A stretch of DNA of 64,000 nucleotides from a bacterium (GCA_022072165.1 JAJVIF010000001.1:1550001-1614000); one strand, 5' to 3'; counted from the stretch's first letter, positions 8,262 through 17,842 are shown. Notes: generated from the letters alone by a model not told the origin. Numbers and translations: made by a program.

Positions 8262-11200
8262 CTAGTGCCCCCCTCCGGGAAGATGACTGGACCCGGCGCG
8301 CGGCGGGAAGTACATCGGCTGCGCGTAGATGTCCAGGATGGTCGGCGTGAAGACGAGGATCAGTTCGGAGCGGTCGAGATTCTTGCTCTTGCTCTTGAAG
8401 AGCTTGCCGAGCAGCGGAAGGTCGCCGAAGAACGGGATCCGATTTTCCGAGGCGGTGGTGGAGTCGTTCAGGATGCCCCCCACCACAAAGGACTCGCCGG
8501 ATGGAATCACCAGGTTGATGGTGAAGTTGTTGTCGCCCGTCCGCGGACCGATGTCAGACACCCCGATGAGGGAGCTGAGATTCGGGGTCACCGACAGACT
8601 CACCAGCCCCCGCTCCAGATCGGCACGGGCCGAGAACTGAAGCTGCAGACCGATCTGCTGCTGGCTGATCCGCTGCGTGACGCGGCCGAAGTCGGAGACC
8701 TGGAAGGTGGAGCGGAAGGGTACTGTCTCACCGACAAACAGGGTGCCGGTCTGACCATTCGCCACGACCAGGTTCGGATTCGCCACCGAGACCGCTTCGT
8801 TGTTGGTCTCCAGGTAGTTCAGCACCGCCTGAATGTTGATCCGGCTGCTGCTGATATCCCGCTCGAAGCCCCCGATGATGTCGTTGTCCGGGCGGCCCCG
8901 GGTCGGAATTGGTGCGCCAGTGATGGGGTCAAAGCCGCTGGTGGAGGGGGCTTTCTCCTGCAGGGAGAAGGTGACCGCTCCGGGCTCCTGACCACCGTTA
9001 TTGATGATCCAGTCGAGCCCGCTCCGCTTGGCGGCGGTCTGGCTGACCCGCATGATCTTGACATCGAGGCGGACCTGGACCGGCGCGGAGTCGATCTCAT
9101 CGAGGACCCGCATCACCAGGTCGCGGCGACCAGGGGTCACGCGAATGAGGAGCTTCTCTGTGGCGTTACTGACGCCCCCCTGACTGTTTCCCCCACTCCG
9201 CTGCTGGCGGAAGAGGGTGACATCGTTGTTGTCCAGCATCCGGAGCTGCCGCAGGGCCTGCTGCATCTGCGTGGCGGAGGCGTAGCGCGGCTCGTAGACC
9301 ACGACATCCTGGAAGCTGTCGCCATAGTCCTGACGCAGCTTCGCCTCTGAGGCGAAGATGTAGATACCAGCATCGCTCAGGAACCACTTCACACCGGCCT
9401 GGGCCGCGATGAGGTCGAACACGATGGTCAGGGGCTTTTCATACACCTTGACCGTGATCTCCTGCTTCACAGACGGCTCCACGGAGATGCTCAGGTTGTA
9501 GCTGTCAGCGATGGTGGAGATGACATCGGCAGCGGCGGCGCTGCGGAGGTCGAGGGTCACCAGGGGCTCATCGACCACATTGACCGGGTCGTTGGCCGAG
9601 CGGGTGGGGTCGAAGTGATTGAAGTACCGACCGGTCCGCTTCTGGGTCGATGGTGCACCGGCAGGTGCGGCGGCGGGTGACCCGTCCTCGATTTTCACGG
9701 CTTCCCGTGCGGGAGCCGGATCATCGGCTTTCGGTGGAGCAGTCGCAGTCCCGGCATCGCGGGCCGCGGGGCGCGCCTGGCCGGTCACGCTGATTAGCAG
9801 CGTGCCAGGCATCCGGTGGCTGATGTTGTAGTTCAGACCTTCGGCCTTCAGTCCCTCGCGCAGATAGAGAGAAACACGGGCGGCGGGTTCCTGGTCGGTG
9901 CCACCGGACCAGAGCTTCAGGGCATCGAAGCGATCCCCGGCGCTCTGCTGCTGGCGACCGGCGTCCGGGCTTGCCATCTTCGTGTTCAGGAAGCTCAGGG
10001 CGAGCTGGGCCGGGTAGTTGAGCCAGTTGACCATCGGCTCACCGAGGGTCCCGGTGTAGGAAATCTCGAAGACATCCTGCCCGTTCTCGACACGATGGCT
10101 GATGCCAGTGATCGCGGCCTGGCCAGTGATGGCCGGGGCATCGAGTGCTTTCGGCGCTGGCTCCGGAGTCGGGTCGATGGCAGGTGCATTGTCCTTTGTG
10201 GGGGTGTCCTTCGGTTCTTCGATCCGGACCGGCGCAGGACGGGCGGACTTGGTGGGTCGGACCGGCTCCACGGCAGGAGTCGGCTCGACTGCGGCAGGAG
10301 CAGGCTCTTCCACCACGATGGCGGGCTCCGGGGTCGGGGCAGACTCGAAGGCTTCAGGATCGGTCTGCGGCGGGGTCGCGCTGGCGGCAGCCAGGCGTTC
10401 CGTTTCGGCTTGTCGCTCGGCGTCGGAGAGTTCCGGCTCGATCACCACGGGGACTTCCATGGCCGGAGCTTCTTCCACAATCACGGGGGTCGGTTCGGGA
10501 GACGGCAGCTCGGTCTGGATCGCGGGGATTTCCACCATCGGCTCGGGCTCAGGCTCGGGAGCCGGAGCGGGCTGGGGTCGTTCGATCGCCAGAGGAGCCG
10601 GGGGCTCCTGGGCGGGCGGTGTCGCGACCGGCGCGGGGTCCAGGGTGTAGAACCGGTAGACCCCGTCGACCTTCTTGTAGTGGACACCATTTTCGCGCTT
10701 CATGGCCTGCAGGAACTGGAAGAGCGTTGCGCCCTTGAGTTCCAGGGAGACGACTCGACCGGCGGCCGACGGCGCGATTTCATACGGGGCCTGCAGAATC
10801 TCGCCCATCGCGATGTTCATGAACTCTTCGATGGGGAGCTGCTTCAGCGAGAAAGAGAAGATCTCTTTTTTCGCGAGGGGCACTTCGGCGGGAGCCGGGG
10901 TTACTTCTTCGACTGCCGCGACCGGCGCTTCGATGGCAGGTGCGGGCGTTTCTTCGACCACCGGCGCTTCAACGGCCGGCGCGGGGGTCTCGATCACGGG
11001 AGCCGGTTCTTCGATGACGACCGGTGTTTCCATCACCGGAGCGACAGGCGCGACGGGAGTGTTGGTAACAATCCGCAGGGTGGAGCGTGTTCCCTCGACG
11101 GCAAAGTCGTAGGTCACGGCTTCGAGGGGCCGATCGAGGGCGATCTGCACCACAACCTGCTCGGGGGTCTTGCCTTTCATCAGGCGGACCGATGAGGCGG

Positions 11201-13268
11201 CTGCACCCTTGAAGAAGCGGGTTTTGCCCATCGCCAGGCCATCGAAGTTCACTTCACGCTGCTCAAACGTGATAAGGAGGCGATTGGGGAACTTGGCGGC
11301 GACGATCTCGGGTCGCATCACGCTGCTGGACTCGAAGATGAAGAGGTCGGTGTCGCCTTCCTGCTGGCGGACCATCGATACCGGGTCACCCCAGACCGGG
11401 GCGGCAGGCAACTCGATGGCGGGGGCAGGGGCTTCCACGACGGGAGCCGGGGTCGGTTCCGGTTCGGGCAGCGCGACAGGCGCAACTGGTTCCGGCGTCT
11501 CGATGACCGGCTCGATCGCCGGTGCGGGAGTTGGCTCTTCGATGACCACCGGTTCCTCAACAACTGCGATCGGCTCTTCAATAGCAACCGGCGCTTCGAC
11601 CGGAGCGGGCGCCGTGATTTCGGGGGCCGCAGGTGCTTCCTCGGTCGGCTGCTCGCGTTTCGGCGGAGCCTGGGGCAGGGTCATCGGGGTGTGATTTGAG
11701 GCCTCTGGCTGAGTCGCCGCTGCGGGTGCAAGGGTGGCCTCAGGCGCGGGAGTCTCCAGGACTGCCGGCACTTCAGCGACCGGCGCAGGTTCCACGATCG
11801 GTTCGGGAGCCGCTTCAACGACCTGGACTTCCTCCACAGCGGGGAGTTCCAGCGCCGGGGCCGGCGCAGGAGTCTCTTCGACCGGTGCGACTTCCGGGGC
11901 TACCGGAGGCGCAGGCACGCTGTCCTTGGAGGCCGGGACAAAGTCCACATGCCAGAGAGTTGGCTCGACCTGCTTGACGCTGACCTGCACGTCGCGGGTC
12001 GCGGTGGTGTTCAGCCGCCAGTTGATCTGGGCTTCAGGGCCGGCAGCGGTTTCCTTCAGCACGACCTGCATGTCCTGCACCAGGTCGCTGGAGAGGGGGA
12101 TGGTGTACCGGTCGCCAACACCGGCGGGGAGGGCCACGCGGGCACCCCGGACGGTATAGACCTGGCGATCGGGATAGCTCAGGCGCTCCAGCTCACCCTG
12201 GAAGGGGGCGTTACCGATGACGATAAAGCGCTCGCCCTCGGGGGTCGGCTGGTACTGAATCTGGGTAATGGTGAGTCCGGCGGCATTCTGGCCACCGGCG
12301 AGGACCGCGATCTGCTCACCGCTTCCCGCTGCAGGTGGAGCGGGCGGGAGCGGAAGGCCAGGCAGTGGCGCTGGCTCCGGAGTGGTGAGCGCCGAAAAGC
12401 GGACATCGAGCTGCAACTGCGATCCACTCAGGCGGATGAACTCGTTGCTGAGGGTATGTCCCACTGGCGGGTCGAGGGTCAGGAGGAGCAGGACCCCGCC
12501 GTTGGCCTCGTTGACGATTTCGAACTCGCGCACGACCGCGCCTTCAACCGGGGCGTTGAACGAATCTTTTGCGGCGGTCGCCGGGATGCGGAAGCGGGCA
12601 TCGTTGAAGCGGCAGAGGAGCCGCGGCCCATCCAGGGTCACGACTGGCTCACTCAACGGGCCATCGGCCTCGAAGCGGAAGCGGTCATGATCCGCGCCGA
12701 ACTTTTCATGGACCAGCTTGGTGATGGTAGCCGGACCGGTTGGGGTCGCGACGGGGGTGGCGTCATACGCATCAATCGGGCGTCCGGCAGTGAGATTCTC
12801 CCGGGCGGCGGCGGACAACGGGGTGTCGGCCACGATGACCTGCCCACCGGCAGTGGGGAGAACCAGCCGATCCTGCAGGCTCGCGGGATCGATGGCTTTG
12901 TCGAAGACCAGGACCAGGCGTCCGACCGGCGGCTGGGTGCTCTGCTGGAGCACCTTCAGGCTGACCACGGATTCCAGATGGATCGGGAAGACCCGGGGGT
13001 TGCCCTCGTTGTAGCGGACGGTGACGCCGGCGTAGTCGAGGATCAGGCGGGGAGGGTCTGCGAGGACTTCCACCGTGGGAGTGGGGAGGGTGCCTTCCGC
13101 CTGGAGTGCGACTCGCAGGAGATGTTCATCGACCCGGAACTGGACACTGCTGATGGTGGGTGCCGCTGCCTGGGCGATGCCCAGCAGGAACATCAGCCAG
13201 AGGCCGATGAAGGCAGCCACCGGGCGTGCCGAAGCGGTCCGGGGGGGAAGGGTTTGTGGGGCTGACAT
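8262..13268 (-). CDS. pilQ: Very large PilQ-like secretin with several AMIN domains
   Basis: A 1668-residue outer-membrane channel subunit for a type IV pilus or type II-like secretion machine. A signal peptide ends near residue 35. AMIN or AMIN-like domains appear near 38-150, 185-290, 330-440, 685-790 and 1045-1160. STN-like domains lie near 855-930 (FSFSLKQLPIEEFMNIAMGE) and 1220-1290. A short secretin N domain precedes the C-terminal secretin domain (about 1370-1655), which has the signature VPFFGDLPLLGKLF-like run (IPFFGDLPLLGKLFKSKS) and NFTINLVIPSGESFVVGG. Long Pro/Ala/Glu/Val linkers separate the domains. Typical PilQ proteins are about half this length. It has its own promoter (13432-13460). 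Confidence 0.92.
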   Translation of the reverse strand: MSAPQTLPPRTASARPVAAFIGLWLMFLLGIAQAAAPTISSVQFRVDEHLLRVALQAEGTLPTPTVEVLADPPRLILDYAGVTVRYNEGNPRVFPIHLESVVSLKVLQQSTQPPVGRLVLVFDKAIDPASLQDRLVLPTAGGQVIVADTPLSAAARENLTAGRPIDAYDATPVATPTGPATITKLVHEKFGADHDRFRFEADGPLSEPVVTLDGPRLLCRFNDARFRIPATAAKDSFNAPVEGAVVREFEIVNEANGGVLLLLTLDPPVGHTLSNEFIRLSGSQLQLDVRFSALTTPEPAPLPGLPLPPAPPAAGSGEQIAVLAGGQNAAGLTITQIQYQPTPEGERFIVIGNAPFQGELERLSYPDRQVYTVRGARVALPAGVGDRYTIPLSSDLVQDMQVVLKETAAGPEAQINWRLNTTATRDVQVSVKQVEPTLWHVDFVPASKDSVPAPPVAPEVAPVEETPAPAPALELPAVEEVQVVEAAPEPIVEPAPVAEVPAVLETPAPEATLAPAAATQPEASNHTPMTLPQAPPKREQPTEEAPAAPEITAPAPVEAPVAIEEPIAVVEEPVVIEEPTPAPAIEPVIETPEPVAPVALPEPEPTPAPVVEAPAPAIELPAAPVWGDPVSMVRQQEGDTDLFIFESSSVMRPEIVAAKFPNRLLITFEQREVNFDGLAMGKTRFFKGAAASSVRLMKGKTPEQVVVQIALDRPLEAVTYDFAVEGTRSTLRIVTNTPVAPVAPVMETPVVIEEPAPVIETPAPAVEAPVVEETPAPAIEAPVAAVEEVTPAPAEVPLAKKEIFSFSLKQLPIEEFMNIAMGEILQAPYEIAPSAAGRVVSLELKGATLFQFLQAMKRENGVHYKKVDGVYRFYTLDPAPVATPPAQEPPAPLAIERPQPAPAPEPEPEPMVEIPAIQTELPSPEPTPVIVEEAPAMEVPVVIEPELSDAERQAETERLAAASATPPQTDPEAFESAPTPEPAIVVEEPAPAAVEPTPAVEPVRPTKSARPAPVRIEEPKDTPTKDNAPAIDPTPEPAPKALDAPAITGQAAITGISHRVENGQDVFEISYTGTLGEPMVNWLNYPAQLALSFLNTKMASPDAGRQQQSAGDRFDALKLWSGGTDQEPAARVSLYLREGLKAEGLNYNISHRMPGTLLISVTGQARPAARDAGTATAPPKADDPAPAREAVKIEDGSPAAAPAGAPSTQKRTGRYFNHFDPTRSANDPVNVVDEPLVTLDLRSAAAADVISTIADSYNLSISVEPSVKQEITVKVYEKPLTIVFDLIAAQAGVKWFLSDAGIYIFASEAKLRQDYGDSFQDVVVYEPRYASATQMQQALRQLRMLDNNDVTLFRQQRSGGNSQGGVSNATEKLLIRVTPGRRDLVMRVLDEIDSAPVQVRLDVKIMRVSQTAAKRSGLDWIINNGGQEPGAVTFSLQEKAPSTSGFDPITGAPIPTRGRPDNDIIGGFERDISSSRINIQAVLNYLETNNEAVSVANPNLVVANGQTGTLFVGETVPFRSTFQVSDFGRVTQRISQQQIGLQLQFSARADLERGLVSLSVTPNLSSLIGVSDIGPRTGDNNFTINLVIPSGESFVVGGILNDSTTASENRIPFFGDLPLLGKLFKSKSKNLDRSELILVFTPTILDIYAQPMYFPPRAGSSHLPGGGH

Positions 13269-13431
13269 AGATGAACTGACTCCTACGACGGTCGGACTGG
13301 AACGCTCGTGCCGATATGTCAGCCCCCGCAGGGCAGGCTGACCACCGAAGTCACTCTGCGCTATGCCTGTCGGCCCCTGCTCTCAGAGAACCGACGGACC
13401 TCTCACACCCCTGAGCGGATACCGCCGCGGC

Positions 13432-13460
13432 ATTGTAGGCCCCGCGTCTGCTCCGCTCAA
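13432..13460 (-). promoter_or_regulatory. Promoter of the secretin gene
   Basis: Minus-strand TTGAGC (13455-13460), a 17-base spacer and TACAAT (13432-13437) lie in the 211-base gap between the PilP-like gene and the secretin. It would give a leader of about 155 bases before the ATG at 13268, which has an AGGAG ribosome site. Confidence 0.6.
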
Positions 13461-13479
13461 GCGTGCACATGCTGTGCCG

Positions 13480-14037
13480 TTATTCGGCCAGCTCTGGCAC
13501 GGACCGGATCACCAGGTGGCTCCCCGCCCGGATCACCTGTAGCCCGGTATCGGGATCCCGGGGGAGCATCCCCACCAGCGACCCCTCCTCTGCACTAAAG
13601 ACCACGGCTGTCGGTGCCACTTCCAGCACTTCCAGCGTCAGGTCACCGATGCGGACGGTGTCGCCCGCGGAAAGTTTGACGACGGTCCCATCGAGGGCGA
13701 CAAGCGCCTGGGTCCGTCCCTGCAGGGTCAGCACGCCCTGCATGCGGCTCCGGTCCAGGAGTTCCTGAAACCGGTCGAAGGTCGTCGGTCCGGAAGGGAC
13801 CAACGCTCCCAGTGGTACCGGCGGCAGGGGCTGCAGCTGTCCCCGGATGCCGCCCTCGACGGCGGGCGGCGCGAAGGGGCCGACCGGGTCGAACGGATTG
13901 GAGCGTCCGGACTGGCTCTCCCAGGGAGGGAGTCCGGCTTCCTGGGCCAGCGCAGGCATGACGCCACCACCACTCAGGAGTCCCACCACGACGAATGGGA
14001 GCAGGCGGGGCACGATGGTCCTGGACTGATCAGGCAT
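13480..14037 (-). CDS. PilP-like periplasmic protein, copy 2
   Basis: A 185-residue secreted protein: signal peptide (PFVVVGLLSGGGVMPALAQ), a proline-rich stretch with PPWESQSGRSNPFDP, and a C-terminal beta domain (MQGVLTLQGRTQALVALDG, LSAGDTVRIGDLTLEVLEV) resembling the PilP homology region. PilP links the PilN/PilO inner-membrane complex to the secretin. The start at 14037 is preceded by GGAGGAGGT; an earlier GTG at 14046 is less likely. It shares the PPWxSxxxRxNPxDP motif and domain order with the gene just upstream, so the two look like an old tandem duplication. Confidence 0.7.
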   Translation of the reverse strand: MPDQSRTIVPRLLPFVVVGLLSGGGVMPALAQEAGLPPWESQSGRSNPFDPVGPFAPPAVEGGIRGQLQPLPPVPLGALVPSGPTTFDRFQELLDRSRMQGVLTLQGRTQALVALDGTVVKLSAGDTVRIGDLTLEVLEVAPTAVVFSAEEGSLVGMLPRDPDTGLQVIRAGSHLVIRSVPELAE

Positions 14038-14068
14038 CGATGGCACCTCCTCCCTGCGCCTGGGAGCG

Positions 14069-14977
14069 CTACTTCTTCTTGTCTTTTTCGTCGCCCGAGA
14101 CGATCACGATGCCGCGATCCCCTTCACCGACGTAGAGGTTGCCCCCGCCCGTGAGGGAGAGGATCCCCGAGAGGTCGCTGCCGACGGTTTGCACGATCAC
14201 GGTATCGGTGGTGATGTCCTTAACCTTGATCGTGTAGTCCTTTTCGTCGTACTCATCGCCGACCCGGAGGCGGACAGTCCGCTTGCCAAACACGATGATG
14301 GCCGTCCGTCGGTTCCCCTCGGCGGTCACGATTCCCACCAGCTTGGAGGAGTCCAGGAAGCGCTGGAACGCCTCCTGCAGCGACTGGAGTTTCAGGCCCC
14401 CGGCCGGTGGGTAGTAGGGCGGTGGGGGGGTGCTGTCCAGGATGAGCTGATGGAACGGCAGCGGCTTCACGATCTGCGGATCGTAGGGATTGGTGCGCGG
14501 GGCGCGGCTGTTCCAGGGGGGGCGTCCCCCGGCGAAGTTCGTCATCTGCCGGACATCGGTTTCGTTCGGCTGGATGTGGTACTTCATGTACGCCTGGACG
14601 CGCGCAATGATGGCCTTGGTTTCTTCGGCGGTGGGCTTCTTCCGGAAATGCTGATCCAGCGATGACGCATCCGGCGGCAGATCGCCGGGCTTCTGCCGGG
14701 TGTCCGGCGCTGGGGGCGGTGTGCTGGCGGCGGCGGGGTCCGCAGCTGGGGCTTCGGCAGCGGTCTCGGAAGCGGCGGCTTCCGCAGCTTTCGCGGAGTT
14801 GCCCCCCTCGACCCCTTCCTTGATCCCCTCGCCGGCCGCTTTCCCCGCCTTCTGGATGTTCACCCCCTGCTGGGCGAACACGGGCGAAATCGCGAGCATC
14901 CCCAGACAGAGCAGCACCCAGCCCCCCCACAACGGCGGGAGGGCCCGGGAGACCGAAGATGTGGTGGTCAAGCGCAT
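14069..14977 (-). CDS. PilP-like periplasmic protein, copy 1
   Basis: A 302-residue secreted protein: signal peptide (WVLLCLGMLAISPVFAQ), a low-complexity Ala/Pro region to about residue 100, a helical part (ETKAIIARVQAYMKYHIQ), the motif PPWNSRAPRTNPYDP, and a C-terminal beta domain (LVGIVTAEGNRRTAIIVFG, RVGDEYDEKDYTIKVKDI). The position after pilO and before pilQ is that of pilP. The start at 14977 has an AAAAGGAG site; an ATG at 14998 overlaps the pilO stop (TGATG) but has no ribosome site. The tail ends in GDEKDKKK. Confidence 0.72.
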   Translation of the reverse strand: MRLTTTSSVSRALPPLWGGWVLLCLGMLAISPVFAQQGVNIQKAGKAAGEGIKEGVEGGNSAKAAEAAASETAAEAPAADPAAASTPPPAPDTRQKPGDLPPDASSLDQHFRKKPTAEETKAIIARVQAYMKYHIQPNETDVRQMTNFAGGRPPWNSRAPRTNPYDPQIVKPLPFHQLILDSTPPPPYYPPAGGLKLQSLQEAFQRFLDSSKLVGIVTAEGNRRTAIIVFGKRTVRLRVGDEYDEKDYTIKVKDITTDTVIVQTVGSDLSGILSLTGGGNLYVGEGDRGIVIVSGDEKDKKK

Positions 14978-14997
14978 GAGGCGCTCCTTTTCCGGCA

Positions 14998-15843
14998 TCA
15001 GTTCGCAGCCGCCGCTTCAGCAGCCGCTGTCGCCGGATCCTTTTCAGCCTTGGCGTTGAGCAGCGCTGTCGGATCCTGGTTCAGCTGCTCGTAGATGATG
15101 TTCCGGTCGGCATAGACAATGATCACGCAGTCGAGCTGGAAGGGACGGGAGTCCCCCACCCCGGTCTTGGGCGTGATGCGGACCGAGGTCGCCTGCAGCA
15201 ACGGCTTGTCGTTCGCGACCAACCAGAGGAACCGTTTGATGTTGCTGTAGGTGCCAGTCGCCTGGATGCGATACCGATGCCGCTCGTAGCCCTTGGTGAG
15301 GGCGATCTTTTCCATCGGCATCCCGGCGGCGATGCTGTCGTAGAACGCCCAGCGGTCCATGGGGCTGGAGGAATCGCGGAATTGCGGCAGCTTCCCTTCC
15401 AGTCCCTCCATCGCCTTCTGGAACGACTGGATGTTCTTCATGAACTTGTCGGTCTCGTTGATGTTCGGGACCACATCCGCCAGTTTGACGGCATCCGGTT
15501 TGCCCGGCATGGGCGCGCTCACCGGGAGACCCGTGCTGTCGAGGTTGCACGCCAGCAACAGGTCGTAGATCCGCTTGGTGCGATCCGGCGCGGAGAAGGT
15601 GGTGGGAATATCGAGCCGAATGAGGTCGCGATCCTTGTCGATGGTCTCGGACACAGGACGGAACTTGTTCTCGTGCACGAGAATGGAGTCCATCACTGTT
15701 GTCTGGGCCAGGACTTTCGTCAGCTTCTCGTTCTGGACCTCGATTTCTTCGAGGGCCGGGGTCCGGTAGAAGATGTTGTAGTTGATCAGGATGATCGCGA
15801 CGAGGGCGATGGTCCCGAAGATCTGGATGTAGATCTTGAGCAT
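14998..15843 (-). CDS. pilO: PilO-like inner-membrane assembly protein
   Basis: A 281-residue bitopic membrane protein: short cytoplasmic start, one transmembrane helix (IFGTIALVAIILINYNIFY), a coiled-coil-prone stretch (ALEEIEVQNEKLTKVLAQ) and a periplasmic alpha/beta domain (YRIQATGTYSNIKRFLWLVAN), which is the PilO/GspM-like layout. PilO pairs with PilN in the alignment complex under the secretin. The ATG at 15843 follows an AGGAGGG site. It is longer than common PilO (about 200 residues) because of an insert around residues 60-150, and ends in an Ala-rich tail. Assignment rests on topology and gene order. Confidence 0.78.
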   Translation of the reverse strand: MLKIYIQIFGTIALVAIILINYNIFYRTPALEEIEVQNEKLTKVLAQTTVMDSILVHENKFRPVSETIDKDRDLIRLDIPTTFSAPDRTKRIYDLLLACNLDSTGLPVSAPMPGKPDAVKLADVVPNINETDKFMKNIQSFQKAMEGLEGKLPQFRDSSSPMDRWAFYDSIAAGMPMEKIALTKGYERHRYRIQATGTYSNIKRFLWLVANDKPLLQATSVRITPKTGVGDSRPFQLDCVIIVYADRNIIYEQLNQDPTALLNAKAEKDPATAAAEAAAAN

Positions 15844-15851
15844 GTGCCCTC

Positions 15852-16457
15852 CTAGTTGCTCTCGAGTTGCGGGACTTCGATGAAGTACCACTTTTCGACG
15901 CTGAAGGTGTAGTTACTGGTCAGGACCCACTGCCCCTGGAGCTGACTCTTCGTGTAGCCGTTCGTCCGGATGTTGACGAACTCCTGGGCGTTGATCAGAT
16001 TCGAGTGGAGCGTGTAAAGCGGGGCATAGGAGGTCCCGGCAGCCACCACCGTGATGCTGACCCCCGGCCAGCCCTTCTTGGCACCGGTAAAGCGCATGTT
16101 CTGGAGCCAGACCCCCTCGGGCAGCATCTCTTCAACCCGGTTGTACACCGCCCACCAGGGGGGATTCGCCAGCCGCAGTTGCAGGATGCTCCGCAGGTAG
16201 CCATTCACCACCCGCGCTTTGCCCTGCAAGGGCAGGAACTGCACGGCCCGCTTCTGCTTCAGGTCGAGCTCGGTCTGCTTCGTTTGCAGGGTATTGGCGA
16301 GGTCCTTCTTGCGATTCTCCAGCTGGGTGAAGTTCAGGAACACACCCAGTCCCACCGTCAGCAGGACCGCCGCCGCCACCAGGGGGAAGGAGCGCCATTC
16401 CGGTTTGGGACGGTACTCCTCTGGCAGAAAGTCGATAAACAGGTCTTCCCTATTCAT
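15852..16457 (-). CDS. pilN: PilN-like inner-membrane assembly protein
   Basis: A 201-residue protein with the PilN/GspL C-terminal layout. The N-terminal INFLP-like segment (LFIDFLPEEYRPKPEWRS), which in the family docks onto PilM, is followed by one transmembrane helix (FPLVAAAVLLTVGLGVFL), a heptad-like helix (LENRKKDLANTLQTKQTEL) and a periplasmic domain (NRVEEMLPEGVWLQNMRF). It overlaps the pilM stop by eight bases and lies eight bases before pilO, so the three are co-translated. Confidence 0.85.
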   Translation of the reverse strand: MNREDLFIDFLPEEYRPKPEWRSFPLVAAAVLLTVGLGVFLNFTQLENRKKDLANTLQTKQTELDLKQKRAVQFLPLQGKARVVNGYLRSILQLRLANPPWWAVYNRVEEMLPEGVWLQNMRFTGAKKGWPGVSITVVAAGTSYAPLYTLHSNLINAQEFVNIRTNGYTKSQLQGQWVLTSNYTFSVEKWYFIEVPQLESN

Positions 16458-17661
16458 CGCTCACCCCCAATCCCCGGATGGCGAGGCCGACGGCAGGAGA
16501 GAAGACTGGGGCGTAGCGTCCCAGCAGGTTCTCATCCAGCTCCGCGGCGGTGGCATCGAGATCGGAGAAGGGATCGCCTGCCAGCACGGGCATACCGAGC
16601 TTCTCCGCCATGAAGTCAAGGAACTTTTGGCCGTAGGGGTAATACCCATCGACCACGGCAAAGCCGATTTCTGCGGAGTCTTTGCCGAAGGACTGCCCGT
16701 AGCGGATGGTGTTCAGCGTCTCGTCTACCAGGTCGGTGATAAGTTGCTCCACCCGACCCAGCCCGCGACGTTCCACCTGCGCCTGAATGCTTTCCACTGC
16801 ACTTTCGGCGAAGGCGGTGGAGGTGGCGAAGGGGTCGAAGGCCTCGAAGGGATTGGGCGCTTCGGTCGGATCGGGCTCCGGTTCCTGTTCAATCACCGGC
16901 TCTGGCATCACCGGGACGGCAGAGTAATCGTCTTCCTGCAGCGACTCATCAAACATCGGCGCCTCGCCGAGCTGCTCGAGGAACTGCTGCGCACCAATGG
17001 GGAGGGAACGCACCAGCCGCACTGCGCCAGCATGGACGATAGAGAGGTCGGTGCAGCGGTCGTTGACCGTGATCAGCACGAACTCATCGCCGTGATCGCG
17101 AATGAAGGGGCTGCGGCGCTCCGCGCGCCAGGCGGCGACCGCAGTAAGGTCGATGGCCAGTGGCTCCATGTCGGACTGCTGGATCGCTTCTGCCAGGGCG
17201 ACCACCGGCTCACGCTCGGCGGCCATGATGAGGACCTCCACCTTCTCGGTGTTGTCTTCGGCGGACTCATAGACCCGGGTGACTTTGTAGTCGAAGAGGT
17301 TCGGGATCTCGCCCGTGGCTTCAGGGAGCGAGGCTTCGGTCTCGAACTGGATCGCCTTGCGCAGCTCTTTCTTGTTCATGCTGGGCAGGGTGATGGGTCG
17401 AATGATGACCCGGTCGGCATCCAGGCTGGAGACGACATGCCGGGCGCGCACATTCATGCTGGAGAGGAGGCGGGCGACGGCTCCGGCGACGAGGGCGGGA
17501 TTTTCCATCCGATGACCGGTGTAGGCCTCGGGAGGAGTTTCGGTCCAGCCGACATTCACCAGGCGTGCGACTTCTCCGGTACGCTCGACTTCGACCGCAC
17601 GGATCAGCGTCGCGCCCACCTGGAGCCCGACCACGCGTTTGAGCTTTTTCCGGCCAAACAT
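16450..17661 (-). CDS. pilM: PilM-like actin-fold assembly ATPase
   Basis: A 403-residue cytoplasmic protein of the PilM family, which binds the PilN N-terminus and joins the motor to the inner-membrane ring. The start (RVVGLQVGATLIRAVEVER) matches the VGLDIGSSSIKAVEL-type first strand, and MNKKELRKAIQFETEASLP is the family motif near residue 90. An acidic, low-complexity insert lies near residues 235-285 (VPVMPEPVIEQEPEPDPTEA), not usual in the family. The ATG at 17661 follows GGAGG by 11 bases and heads the pilMNO operon. Confidence 0.88.
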   Translation of the reverse strand: MFGRKKLKRVVGLQVGATLIRAVEVERTGEVARLVNVGWTETPPEAYTGHRMENPALVAGAVARLLSSMNVRARHVVSSLDADRVIIRPITLPSMNKKELRKAIQFETEASLPEATGEIPNLFDYKVTRVYESAEDNTEKVEVLIMAAEREPVVALAEAIQQSDMEPLAIDLTAVAAWRAERRSPFIRDHGDEFVLITVNDRCTDLSIVHAGAVRLVRSLPIGAQQFLEQLGEAPMFDESLQEDDYSAVPVMPEPVIEQEPEPDPTEAPNPFEAFDPFATSTAFAESAVESIQAQVERRGLGRVEQLITDLVDETLNTIRYGQSFGKDSAEIGFAVVDGYYPYGQKFLDFMAEKLGMPVLAGDPFSDLDATAAELDENLLGRYAPVFSPAVGLAIRGLGVSDE

Positions 17662-17739
17662 AGAGCCGTTGGCCTCCACGCACCGACAGAGTATCCCGGT
17701 GGCAGCCACCAGGCGGGTGTCGTTCCCTGAAGATTGCCT

Positions 17740-17769
17740 AGATTAGCAAGGCAACCGCGAGGCCGTCAA
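17740..17769 (-). promoter_or_regulatory. Promoter of the pilMNO operon
   Basis: Minus-strand TTGACG (17764-17769), an 18-base spacer and TAATCT (17740-17745), about 80 bases before the pilM ATG. It shows that pilM is transcribed apart from the pseudopilin operon upstream. Confidence 0.6.
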
Positions 17770-17842
17770 CCTTCGACAGCCCTTCTTTACCTGTTGCCGG
17801 CCTGCTGGCCGACCCTGCTGTGTGCCTGACATACGGCGGCCC

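Noticed and set aside
11400-11900. DNA tandem repeat inside the secretin gene
   Set aside because: It is codon-level low complexity of the Pro/Ala/Glu linker, not an exact repeat or mobile element.
9816-13265. Long plus-strand frames opposite the secretin, including a Gly/Arg/Phe-rich one
   Set aside because: They arise from the repetitive Pro/Ala/Glu linkers of the secretin read on the other strand.
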